Part shown: one piece after another, positions 1 to 6,393 of the stretch
Position numbering within the stretch: position 1 is the stretch's first letter
Layout: each line of letters starts with the position of its first letter
From: an uncultured bacterium
GTDB taxonomy: Bacteria > Spirochaetota > Spirochaetia > Sphaerochaetales > Sphaerochaetaceae
Reading direction: 5' to 3'
Assembly (NCBI GenBank): GCA_905215015.1
Contig: CAJMOS010000115.1
Span: forward strand, 1-8,852
Length of the DNA stretch: 8,852 nt
Made by a program: the position numbers and the translations under genes
Notes under the pieces: generated by a model
Told to the model about the DNA's origin: nothing
Database searches by the model: none
The model's input: the letters and a program-made list of their open reading frames with translations, nothing else

Positions 1-1347
1 GCCCTCAAGCCACTTGCCGAAACGGCCCTCCTTGATGTGGGCGGGAATCCAGTTGATCTTGCTGTTGGCCTCCAGCATCGACTTCTTGATCTTCTGCACG
101 TCGACGAACCAGCAGGAAAGGGCGCGGTAGATGAGCGGCCCATGGGTACGGTAGCTGAACGGGTACAGGTGGAGGTAGTTCTCCCTCTTGATCAGCTTCC
201 CCTCCGCCCTCAGGCGGGCGATGATGTCCTTGTCGCAGTCCTTGACGAAGCGGCCCTGGTAGTCGGGCACGTCGCTGGTGAAGCGGCACTCCTCGTCCAC
301 CGGGCAGACGACCGGCACCTGCGGGTTCTGTTCCTTGAAGGTGTTGTAGTCGTCCTCGCCGAAGCCGTTGGCGGTATGGACGATGCCGCATCCGTCCTCG
401 GTGGTGACGTAGTCGGCGGTCATGCAGACAAACGCGCCCTTCTCCTTCAAGCTGGCAAAGTACGGGAACAGAGGCTCGTATCTCCAGCCCTTGTAGTAGG
501 TGCCCTTGTGTTCCTCGACGATCCGGTACTGCTCGGGCTTGGTGTAGTAATGGCCGAGCCGGGCCTTGCCGAGGATGTAGTGGTTCTTGTCGCTCTGGTC
601 CTCGACCTCGACGTAGTCGATGTCGGGCCCGAAGGTCAAGCCGAGGTTGCTGGGCAGCGTCCACGGAGTCGTCGTCCAGGCAAGGAAATAGGTGTCCTTC
701 CTGCCATCCACCTTGAAGCGGACGGTGACCGCCTGGTCGGTGACGTTCTCGTAGCCGCCAAGCGCGACCTCGAAGTTGGAGAGCGGACAGGCAAGCCCCG
801 GGTCATAGGGCATGATCCGGAAGCCTTCGTAGATCAGCCCCTTCTCGTACAGCGTCTTGAACACCCACCAGATGGACTCCATGTACTTGGGGTCCATCGT
901 GCGGTAGCCATGGTCGAAATCGACCCAGCGGCCCATGCGCTCGATGGTCTTGCGCCATTCGCTGGTGTAGCGGAGGACGATGGAACGGCACTGCTCGTTG
1001 AACTTGGCGACGCCGTACTTCACCACCTCGGAGTAGCCGGAGACGCCCAGCGTCTTCTGCATCTCGTACTCGACAGGAAGGCCGTGGCAATCCCAGCCCC
1101 AGCCACGGACCACACGGTGGCCTTTCATGGTCTGGTAACGGGGAATGGCGTCTTTGATGGTGCTCGGCACAAAATGGCCAAAATGCGGAAGGCCCGTGGC
1201 AAACGGAGGCCCGTCATAGAACGAGAAATCGGAAGAGGCTGGTCTCTGCTCGATGGACTTGTTGAAAATGTCGTTCTCTTTCCAGAATGCCAGTGTCTCT
1301 TCTTCCATCTCAGGGAAGTTGACTTTAGTGCTTACCGGACGAAACAT
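1..1347 (-). CDS. ileS: Isoleucyl-tRNA synthetase, eukaryote-like type 2 (N-terminal 449 residues; runs off left edge)
   Basis: Class I synthetase that charges tRNA-Ile in the cytoplasm. The frame is open from ATG 1345-1347 to base 1, so only 449 of an expected 1000-plus residues are present. Visible features: the HIGH-type signature as HFGH (residues 55-58) inside PPFATGLPHFGHF; GWGWDCHGLPVE (82-93); and, in the inserted CP1 editing domain, WTTTPWTLPSN (224-234) and HTANGFGEDDY (324-334). The FATGLPH-GH context followed by STIKD is typical of the eukaryote-like IleRS branch found in spirochaetes and in mupirocin-resistance enzymes, rather than the E. coli branch. The KMSKS motif and anticodon-binding domain lie beyond the window. 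The start is supported by an AGGGGG Shine-Dalgarno 4 nt upstream. The gene is divergent from cca. Identity is certain; the subtype is an inference from motifs. Confidence 0.97.
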   Translation of the reverse strand, partial: MFRPVSTKVNFPEMEEETLAFWKENDIFNKSIEQRPASSDFSFYDGPPFATGLPHFGHFVPSTIKDAIPRYQTMKGHRVVRGWGWDCHGLPVEYEMQKTLGVSGYSEVVKYGVAKFNEQCRSIVLRYTSEWRKTIERMGRWVDFDHGYRTMDPKYMESIWWVFKTLYEKGLIYEGFRIMPYDPGLACPLSNFEVALGGYENVTDQAVTVRFKVDGRKDTYFLAWTTTPWTLPSNLGLTFGPDIDYVEVEDQSDKNHYILGKARLGHYYTKPEQYRIVEEHKGTYYKGWRYEPLFPYFASLKEKGAFVCMTADYVTTEDGCGIVHTANGFGEDDYNTFKEQNPQVPVVCPVDEECRFTSDVPDYQGRFVKDCDKDIIARLRAEGKLIKRENYLHLYPFSYRTHGPLIYRALSCWFVDVQKIKKSMLEANSKINWIPAHIKEGRFGKWLEG

Positions 1348-1368
1348 ATATCCCCCTATCGTACGAAG

Positions 1369-1379
1369 ACAATAATTGT
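1369..1379. repeat. Small palindrome at the predicted ileS transcription start
   Basis: ACAATAATTGT is a perfect inverted repeat (5-bp arms around a single central A) lying at the predicted +1 of ileS. It could be an operator half-site pair or chance in an AT-rich patch. No regulator can be named from the sequence. Confidence 0.25.
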
Positions 1380-1385
1380 GTTCCC

Positions 1386-1414
1386 ATTGTAGTGATAAGC
1401 CCTTTTTCCTGCAA
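1386..1414 (-). promoter_or_regulatory. Probable sigma-70 promoter of ileS
   Basis: On the minus strand TTGCAG (1409-1414) is followed, after exactly 17 nt, by TACAAT (1386-1391), a 5/6 match to the -10 consensus. The -35 box is weak (3/6). Transcription would start near 1379, giving a leader of about 32 nt before the ileS ATG. That is too short for a T-box or other riboswitch. Predicted from the sequence only. Confidence 0.55.
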
Positions 1415-1419
1415 CCGAG

Positions 1420-1449
1420 TTGACTTGCCGGCGACCAAAAAACCATGAT
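1420..1449 (+). promoter_or_regulatory. Probable promoter of cca, back to back with the ileS promoter
   Basis: TTGACT (1420-1425, 5/6 match to the -35 consensus) is followed after 18 nt by CATGAT (1444-1449, 4/6 match to the -10). The expected start point falls at or next to the cca ATG at 1456, so the message may have almost no leader. The -35 boxes of this promoter and the ileS promoter are only 5 nt apart on opposite strands, so the two polymerases would probably compete or share a regulator. Confidence 0.45.
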
Positions 1450-1455
1450 AGAGAC

Positions 1456-2799
1456 ATGCGTTATCCACTACCGGAAAAAATCAAGGCGTTCGGGGATGTC
1501 TTCACGCGCTCGGGCTTCCACCTCTTCATCGTCGGTGGCTGCATCCGGGATTACCTGATCGGGATTCCCAACCACGACTATGACTTCGCCACCGACGCCA
1601 AGCCGGGTGAGGTCACCAGCCTTTTCCGGAAGGTGCTTCCCACGGGAATCGAGCATGGCACCGTTACGGTGCGCTGGTTCGGGGAAAGCTACGAGGTGAC
1701 CACCTTCCGCAGCGATGGTGCCTATCTGGATATGCGCCACCCGTCAAGCGTCTCTTTCGTCCGGGACCTCGACGAGGACCTGAAGCGGAGGGACTTCACC
1801 ATCAACGCCTTCGCCGTCGACTGCCAGGACGGCACGATCATCGACCGGCACGAGGGAATGCGGGACCTGAAGGAACACCTGGTCCGGGCGATCGGGAACC
1901 CGGAAGAGCGCTTCCAGGAAGACGCGCTCCGGATCCTCCGCGCGCTCCGCTTTTCCAGCAAGCTCGACTTCGCGATCGAGTCCGGAACGCTTCGGGCGAT
2001 GGAGCGGCTTCGCGAGAACCTCCATCACGTCAGCGAGGAACGGATCCACGAGGAACTGGTCAAGCTGATTGCGAGCGACCACCCCGCCAGGGGACTGCTG
2101 GAGATGGACAGGACCAGGATCATGGATGTGGTCCTCCCCGAGCTTGCCAAGGGACGCGAGGTCATGCAGAACGGAATGCACCATGACACGGTGCTTCACC
2201 ACAACATCGCCGCATGCCAGGCTGCAGCCAACCACCACTATCCGCTGTACGTCCGCATGGCGGCCTTGTTCCATGATATCGGAAAGAGCTACACCGTCGT
2301 CTACGACGATGTGGCAAACACCTACTACGGGCACGACACCTATGGCGCCGGCCTGACCAGGAGCATCCTCAAACGGCTGAAGGCCTCGAATGAGGAGATC
2401 GAGCAAGTCTCCCATCTGGTCGAGAACCACATGTTCCATTACACCCCTGAATGGAGCGACGCAGCAGTACGACGCTTCATCAACCGGATCGGCAAGGAGC
2501 ATGTCGACGACCTTTTCCGGATGCGTTTCTGCGACGAGGAATCGATGTGCGGCGTGGCGGATTACCGCACCGTAGAAGACCTGGACAAGCGGATCAGGAA
2601 GGTGCTCCAGGCACAGGACGCCCTCTGCCTGAAGGATCTTGCCATCGGAGGCAAGGAACTGATGGCGGCAGGATTCGAGAAAGGCCCGATCCTGGGGAAG
2701 ACGTTGAACTACCTGCTTGATTGCGTCATCGAGGATCCCGCACAGAATACGAAGGAGAAGCTTCTCGAGCTGGCGCTTGCCTATCGCGACAGGCAATAG
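1456..2799 (+). CDS. cca: CCA-adding tRNA nucleotidyltransferase with HD domain (poly(A) polymerase family)
   Basis: Class II nucleotidyltransferase, 447 aa, expected to add or repair the 3' CCA of tRNAs. N-terminal catalytic domain: VGGCIRD (26-32), metal-binding DYD (41-43), HGT (67-69), RRDFTINA (111-118), and the nucleotide-template motif EDALRILR (155-162). Then a helical neck/body, followed by an HD phosphohydrolase-type domain with FHDIGK (272-277). The related poly(A) polymerase PcnB shares the catalytic fold, so polyadenylation cannot be fully excluded, but the EDxxRxxR motif and the HD domain favour a CCA enzyme. The ATG at 1456 is chosen over an in-frame TTG at 1420 because that TTG sits inside the -35 box and the 12 extra residues lie before family homology. 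The ribosome site is weak (GATAGAG close to the ATG). It is the only plus-strand gene, and its end is 8 nt from the end of rnc. Confidence 0.95.
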   Translation: MRYPLPEKIKAFGDVFTRSGFHLFIVGGCIRDYLIGIPNHDYDFATDAKPGEVTSLFRKVLPTGIEHGTVTVRWFGESYEVTTFRSDGAYLDMRHPSSVSFVRDLDEDLKRRDFTINAFAVDCQDGTIIDRHEGMRDLKEHLVRAIGNPEERFQEDALRILRALRFSSKLDFAIESGTLRAMERLRENLHHVSEERIHEELVKLIASDHPARGLLEMDRTRIMDVVLPELAKGREVMQNGMHHDTVLHHNIAACQAAANHHYPLYVRMAALFHDIGKSYTVVYDDVANTYYGHDTYGAGLTRSILKRLKASNEEIEQVSHLVENHMFHYTPEWSDAAVRRFINRIGKEHVDDLFRMRFCDEESMCGVADYRTVEDLDKRIRKVLQAQDALCLKDLAIGGKELMAAGFEKGPILGKTLNYLLDCVIEDPAQNTKEKLLELALAYRDRQ

Positions 2800-2802
2800 G
2801 CA
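2778..2802. other. Weak hairpin across the cca stop codon, not a clear terminator
   Basis: TGCCTAT (2778-2784) pairs with ATAGGCA (2796-2802) around an 11-nt loop. A competing TTGCCT/AGGCAA pairing also exists (2777-2782 with 2791-2796). Neither side has a T-run, so this does not look like an intrinsic terminator for cca or for the converging rnc transcript. It is the only structure I can see at this convergent junction. Confidence 0.25.
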
Positions 2803-2807
2803 GACGA

Positions 2808-3584
2808 TTACCTGGCGGCCTTATCCTCCTTGCGCTTCTCTTCCCATTCGGCGATCTTCAGCTCGTCGTAGGCGATTTTTGCCGCCATTTGCTCGGCATT
2901 CTTGATGGTCGACCCCTCGGCAGGCCCGTAGACCTTGTCCTTGACGGAGACCGTCACGAAAAACTGGAAGGCATGTTCCGGTCCCGTCTTCTTCACCAGC
3001 GTGTAGGAGGGGACCTTCTTCCAATGGAACTGGACGAACTCCTGCAGGCTCGTCTTGAAGTCGTGGTGGTATCCGTTCAAGACCACCGCGTTGATCTGGG
3101 GGACCAGATACTTCAGGATGAAGGTCCGGGTCGTCTCAAAACCACACTGCAGGTAGCATGCGGCGAAAAGCGCCTCGACGCAGTCGGCCAACAGCGCCTT
3201 CTTGGTGCGTCCGCCGCTGCGCTCCTCGCCCTTGCCCATCAACAGGTACTTGCCGACGTGCAGCTTGTCCGCGACAACCGCAAGGCTATCCTCGCTGACG
3301 GCGATACTCTTGATCTTCGAGAAATCGCCCTCATGCTTTTTGGGCAGGTTCTTGAAAAGCCACTCGGCCACCGTCAGCCCAAGAATGCTGTCTCCGAGAA
3401 ACTCGAGGCGTTCGTTGTTGCCAATGCCATGCCCCGCCTCGTTTCCATAGGAACGGTGGACGAAGGCAAGGTTGAGCAACGAAAAGTCGGAAAGCGGAAT
3501 CCCGCATTCCTCCTTGAATTGAGAAAGCTCCCGAATCCTCTCTTCCGAGAGCTCGGGAGCCTTATCGGACAATACTTCTTCCAT
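2808..3584 (-). CDS. rnc: Ribonuclease III
   Basis: Double-strand-specific endoribonuclease, 258 aa, that processes rRNA precursors and structured mRNAs. The catalytic domain carries the family signature NERLEFLGDSILGL (57-70), with E61 and D65 at the metal site and the second acidic pair D134 and E137 in ADCVEAL. A double-stranded RNA-binding domain starts at about DFKTSLQEF (175-183) and runs to about 245, ending in a charged Lys/Glu tail. Both domains are complete. The start is ATG 3582-3584. A GTG one codon earlier overlaps the acpP stop by 1 nt. No clear Shine-Dalgarno precedes either, so translation probably restarts after acpP (TAGTGATG junction). Last gene of block B, converging on cca. 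Confidence 0.96.
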   Translation of the reverse strand: MEEVLSDKAPELSEERIRELSQFKEECGIPLSDFSLLNLAFVHRSYGNEAGHGIGNNERLEFLGDSILGLTVAEWLFKNLPKKHEGDFSKIKSIAVSEDSLAVVADKLHVGKYLLMGKGEERSGGRTKKALLADCVEALFAACYLQCGFETTRTFILKYLVPQINAVVLNGYHHDFKTSLQEFVQFHWKKVPSYTLVKKTGPEHAFQFFVTVSVKDKVYGPAEGSTIKNAEQMAAKIAYDELKIAEWEEKRKEDKAAR

Positions 3585-3586
3585 CA

Positions 3587-3829
3587 CTATTTGACTTGCG
3601 TGGAGAGATAGTCGATGGCGTCCTGGACAGTCTCGAACTCGTTGGCCTTCTCGTCCGGAATGGTCACACCCATCTCTTCCTCAATCGCGTAGACCAGCTC
3701 GTAGGTATCAAGGCTGTCGGCACCAAGATCCTTGCGGAAAGAAGCCTCGGGAGTCACCTTGCTCGGATCAATCTCAAGCTTCTCGGCAACCAGACTCTGC
3801 ACTTTCTTGAACAGTTCGTCTTTATCCAT
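3587..3829 (-). CDS. acpP: Acyl carrier protein
   Basis: Small acidic carrier, 80 aa, that holds growing acyl chains during fatty-acid synthesis. The phosphopantetheine attachment site is S39 in GADSLDTYELV; the usual Val after DSLDT is Tyr here. The rest is a typical four-helix ACP (length, acidic charge, EEEMGVTIPDE). The start at ATG 3827-3829 is fixed by AAGGAG 7 nt upstream, which overlaps the rpmF stop codon. The CoA needed for its activation depends on coaD, which lies a few genes upstream in the same block. No fab or plsX genes lie next to it, unlike the common arrangement. Confidence 0.97.
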   Translation of the reverse strand: MDKDELFKKVQSLVAEKLEIDPSKVTPEASFRKDLGADSLDTYELVYAIEEEMGVTIPDEKANEFETVQDAIDYLSTQVK

Positions 3830-3836
3830 TGGCGAA

Positions 3837-3843
3837 CTCCTTA
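3837..3843 (-). promoter_or_regulatory. acpP ribosome-binding site fused to the rpmF stop codon
   Basis: The minus-strand sequence TAAGGAG contains both the TAA stop of rpmF and the AAGGAG Shine-Dalgarno of acpP, 7 nt before the acpP ATG. Ribosomes finishing rpmF are therefore placed on the acpP start. The same design recurs at the coaD/aminopeptidase junction. Confidence 0.75.
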
Positions 3844-4026
3844 CTGGGCATCCATCTGGATGATCTGCTTGCCACGGTAGCTGCCGCACTTCGGGCAGAC
3901 GCGGTGGGGCAGAATCATGTTGCCGCAGGTCGGGCACTTGGTCAGCGTCGGAGCCGCCAGTTTCATGTTGGCCGCTTTTCTGCTTGCCGCCTTGGATTTG
4001 GAAGTCTTGTATTTCGGTGTTGCCAT
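3841..4026 (-). CDS. rpmF: Large-subunit ribosomal protein bL32, zinc-ribbon form
   Basis: 61-aa protein of the 50S subunit. A basic Lys/Ser/Ala N-terminus (ATPKYKTSKSKAASRK) is followed by a four-cysteine zinc ribbon, C31-x2-C34-x9-C44-x2-C47. This is therefore the zinc-binding (C+) version and not the cysteine-free version used under zinc limitation. The start ATG has AGAGGA 7 nt upstream. It is probably transcribed from its own promoter as well as by read-through from the aminopeptidase gene, and is followed directly by acpP and rnc. Confidence 0.96.
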   Translation of the reverse strand: MATPKYKTSKSKAASRKAANMKLAAPTLTKCPTCGNMILPHRVCPKCGSYRGKQIIQMDAQ

Positions 4027-4078
4027 ATCTGTATCCTCTTCTTCTTCAGAAATTTCGCTCTATTACAAATGCCTAGTC

Positions 4079-4107
4079 AGCATATCGATTTTACCCGAGT
4101 GAGTCAA
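4079..4107 (-). promoter_or_regulatory. Probable promoter for rpmF-acpP-rnc
   Basis: On the minus strand TTGACT (4102-4107, 5/6) is followed by a 17-nt spacer and TATGCT (4079-4084, 4/6). Predicted start near 4072, about 45 nt before the rpmF ATG. The -35 box lies inside the last codons of the aminopeptidase gene. This would let the ribosomal/ACP/RNase III genes be expressed apart from the upstream genes. Confidence 0.45.
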
Positions 4108-5383
4108 CAACCAGCCAAGGATCCCGCTCATAGAAACTATGCATCGCCTGCGCAAGGAAATACAGATCCGCGCAACTGGCCGTCTCGTAGGGGGAATGCA
4201 TGGCAAGCTGGGCTACCCCGATATCCACGGTGGGCAGGGAATACTGCCTGGTCGACAGGTTGCCGAGGGTCGATCCGCCGGGGATATTGGAATTGTTGAA
4301 GAAAACCTGATACGGAATTCCTTGTTTCTTAAGAAGATGCTCCAGGCACGAAGCGGAATGGGCGTCGCTGGTGTATTTCTGGTTGGCGGCGAATTTGACC
4401 AGCACGCCACCTGCCATTTTCGGACGGTTCGTCGGGTCGCACGCTTCAGGGTAGTTGGGATGCACGGCATGGCCGTTGTCTGCCGAGAGCATGAAGGAAC
4501 GGCTCTGCATCTCAAAGCCTTCCTCGCGGCCCCAGCCAAGGGAAAGGAAAATCCGCTCCAACGTCTCCTTGAGGAAATCGCTCAAGGCGCCCTGCTTGGT
4601 TCCACTGCCCACCTCCTCGTTGTCGAACAACGCGCAGAGGGCGATGGTCTTTGCCGGCTTGCAGGCAATCAGCGAGGTGGCGGCGCAGTAGGCGCACTCC
4701 AGGTCATCGATCTTTGGCGAGGAGAAGTAGGCGTCCTCAAGTCCCCACACCTTTCCTTCCTCGCGGTTATACAGGAACAAATCCGACTCCAGCAGGTCCT
4801 TCTCGTCCACTCCGATTTCCGCCGCCACAAGCTTGCGCAGCGTGAAGGAATCATCCCCCTGCCCGAGCAGCGGCATCAGCTCCTTCTGCACGTTGTAGTC
4901 GATGCCATGGTTGGCATTCCGGTTCATGTGGATCGCCAGGCTCGGAATCATCGCCAAGTCCCGGTCAAAGTTGACAAGCCGACAGGACACCTTCCCGTTT
5001 TCCTCGATGAAGGCCCTTCCAGCGAGGGAAAGCGGACGGTCGAACCAGGGGGCGAGCAACATGCCGCCGTACCCTTCGACGTTCAGGGTGATATACCCGT
5101 CTTTCCGGATCTCAGGATTGTCCTTGACACGGAAGGACGGGCTATCGGTGTGGGCGCTGACGATGGAGAAGCCCTCGGCTGACTCGGGGATACGGAAAGC
5201 GATCAGGGCGGAGCCGTTGCGGCTCACGTAATAGGAACCGCCCTTCTCCAGACGGTAGTCCTTCCCTTCGGACAACTTCGTGAAACCTGATTGGGAAAAC
5301 ATTTCCTCAAGGTTCCTCACCACATGGTAGGGACTCGGGCTCCTGTGGATGAACCCGATCAAATCACGCACGTTTTCGGTCAT
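4091..5383 (-). CDS. apeB: M18-family zinc aminopeptidase
   Basis: Cytoplasmic metallo-exopeptidase, 430 aa, the usual length for bacterial M18 enzymes (relatives of aspartyl aminopeptidase and yeast Ape1). It trims N-terminal residues from peptides. Family landmarks in order: HRSPSPYHVV near the N-terminus (13-22), metal-site SAHTD (76-80), NVEGYGG and WFDRPLSLAGR, the catalytic and metal loop FDNEEVGSGTKQGA, SADNGHAVHPNYPE, and the C-terminal metal ligand region AMHSPYE. All expected zinc ligands appear intact. The exact substrate preference cannot be read. AAGGA sits 7 nt before the ATG and overlaps the coaD stop, implying coupled translation. Confidence 0.94.
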   Translation of the reverse strand: MTENVRDLIGFIHRSPSPYHVVRNLEEMFSQSGFTKLSEGKDYRLEKGGSYYVSRNGSALIAFRIPESAEGFSIVSAHTDSPSFRVKDNPEIRKDGYITLNVEGYGGMLLAPWFDRPLSLAGRAFIEENGKVSCRLVNFDRDLAMIPSLAIHMNRNANHGIDYNVQKELMPLLGQGDDSFTLRKLVAAEIGVDEKDLLESDLFLYNREEGKVWGLEDAYFSSPKIDDLECAYCAATSLIACKPAKTIALCALFDNEEVGSGTKQGALSDFLKETLERIFLSLGWGREEGFEMQSRSFMLSADNGHAVHPNYPEACDPTNRPKMAGGVLVKFAANQKYTSDAHSASCLEHLLKKQGIPYQVFFNNSNIPGGSTLGNLSTRQYSLPTVDIGVAQLAMHSPYETASCADLYFLAQAMHSFYERDPWLVVDSLG

Positions 5384-5390
5384 TCCTGTT

Positions 5391-5396
5391 TCCTTA
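5391..5396 (-). promoter_or_regulatory. Aminopeptidase ribosome-binding site fused to the coaD stop codon
   Basis: TAAGGA on the minus strand is at once the coaD stop (TAA) and the Shine-Dalgarno of the M18 gene, 7 nt before its ATG. It repeats the rpmF/acpP geometry exactly. Confidence 0.7.
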
Positions 5397-5888
5397 TGGT
5401 TTCTTTTGGTTTTTCTTCTTCAAGGCGCGGGCCACGAGAGGCGGCACCATGGCGGTCACGTCGAGTCCGAACGAGGCCATCTCCCGGATTGCCGAGGATC
5501 GGACCATGAAGTACTTGGGGCTCGTCGGCATGAAGAGCACCTCGACCTCAGGGTCGATCTGCTTGTAGTAGAGGGCGAGCTCGAACTCGTAGTTGAAATC
5601 GCTGATCGCCCGCACCCCCCGGATGATCACCCCCACGTCGTGCTCCATGGCGAACTGGACGACCGGCCCGCTGTAGACCACCACCTCGACATTCCCCAAG
5701 GGCTTCACCATCGCCTCAAGCATGCGCTTGCGCTCGTTGGTGGTGAACAGGTAATGCTTGGCGGCATTCTCGGCAACCACCACGTAGAGCTTGTCGTACA
5801 GGCCCGCGCTGCGGCGTATGATGTCGAGGTGGCCGTTGGTCGGGGGATCGAAGGATCCCGGAAAGAGGGCGATGCTCCGGTTGGTCAT
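5394..5888 (-). CDS. coaD: Phosphopantetheine adenylyltransferase
   Basis: Fourth enzyme of coenzyme A synthesis: it joins ATP and 4'-phosphopantetheine to give dephospho-CoA. 164 aa, normal for the family. The nucleotidyltransferase signature is GSFDPPTNGH (11-20), with TNGH as the nucleotide-binding motif. The second signature is RGVRAISDFNYE (90-101), and the ATP loop is RSSAIRE (130-136). The C-terminus ends in a Lys-rich tail (KKKNQKK). The ATG overlaps the stop of the upstream zinc-binding gene by 4 nt (ATGA), and GGAGGGG lies about 8 nt upstream. It supplies CoA, the donor of the arm attached to AcpP encoded nearby. Confidence 0.97.
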   Translation of the reverse strand: MTNRSIALFPGSFDPPTNGHLDIIRRSAGLYDKLYVVVAENAAKHYLFTTNERKRMLEAMVKPLGNVEVVVYSGPVVQFAMEHDVGVIIRGVRAISDFNYEFELALYYKQIDPEVEVLFMPTSPKYFMVRSSAIREMASFGLDVTAMVPPLVARALKKKNQKKP

Positions 5889-6364
5889 GCCTTGGTCCCC
5901 TCCACGAATTTCTTCATGGCGTCGAAGGCTTCCTTGTTCTCGTAAGGAATCTTCCGGACAATCTGGTACTTGCCCGTCTCGTCCTTGCGCACGACGGCGA
6001 AGCTGCCGCTGCCCACATAGCTGATCGATTCCCCCTCGGAGAGGTGTTCCTGTTCCTTCAGCTGGTTGACCACGCAGTCAAAATGGGCGTACTGCCCGCC
6101 AGGCATGGAAATCGCCTCGGCGATATTCTCCACCACTTCCGAGCAAAGCGGACAGGTCGGTCTGGGTTCCTGCACCACCTTCACATCGGGAATCGGGGCG
6201 TTGCTGTGGCGTATCTGCGCCTTGTGGGGAAGGAGCATCTCCTTCGCGCTGGGGGTGCGCTTCAGCTGGGGTTTCGGCTGTTGCTTTTTCTGCTTGTTCG
6301 GGCCGCGGGCCTTATGGCGACCGTGCCTCGATGGTTTCTGTCCTTGGATATCCATAGCTGACAT
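5885..6364 (-). CDS. Unrecognised basic protein with a CxxC...HxxC zinc-binding motif
   Basis: I do not recognise a named family. Read from ATG 6362-6364 it has 159 aa in three parts. First is a very basic, probably disordered N-terminus (residues 10-53, rich in Lys, Arg, Gln, His, Pro). Second is a likely zinc site C71-x2-C74-x19-H94-x2-C97 (CPLC ... HFDC), resembling a treble-clef-type knuckle. Third is a C-terminal part (113-159) with alternating hydrophobic residues (YVGSGSFAVV, YQIVRKI) that suggests a small beta structure. The basic tail suggests RNA or ribosome contact; this is inference. Start choice is uncertain: AAGGA lies 9 nt before 6364, but an in-frame ATG at 6397 (11 residues longer) makes an ATGA overlap with the upstream stop. 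Its own stop overlaps the coaD start by 4 nt, so the two are tightly coupled. Confidence 0.85.
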   Translation of the reverse strand: MSAMDIQGQKPSRHGRHKARGPNKQKKQQPKPQLKRTPSAKEMLLPHKAQIRHSNAPIPDVKVVQEPRPTCPLCSEVVENIAEAISMPGGQYAHFDCVVNQLKEQEHLSEGESISYVGSGSFAVVRKDETGKYQIVRKIPYENKEAFDAMKKFVEGTKA

Positions 6365-6393
6365 TGTCTCTTTTCCTTGAGCTTTTTGCAATG

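Noticed and set aside
5..664. Arg/Gly-rich minus-strand frame within ileS
   Set aside because: A shifted reading of the ileS coding region with shadow-type composition; the ileS frame carries real motifs over the same bases.
37..1392. Long plus-strand open frame opposite ileS
   Set aside because: It is codon-register antisense to ileS, which is clear by motifs. The frame stays open because of GC-rich codons and shows no domain of its own.
1420..1455. TTG start extending cca by 12 residues
   Set aside because: The TTG is part of the probable -35 box and the extra residues lie outside family homology.
1348..1455. T-box or amino-acid riboswitch before ileS
   Set aside because: The predicted leader is about 32 nt, too short for a T-box, and no antiterminator/terminator stem is visible.
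1744..2796. Long minus-strand open frame opposite cca
   Set aside because: Antisense shadow of cca, with no recognisable family or ribosome site.
2721..3611. Long plus-strand open frame opposite rnc
   Set aside because: Antisense shadow of rnc; composition reflects complementary codons.
4139..5182. Long plus-strand open frame opposite the M18 aminopeptidase
   Set aside because: Antisense shadow; the aminopeptidase frame has full-length family motifs.
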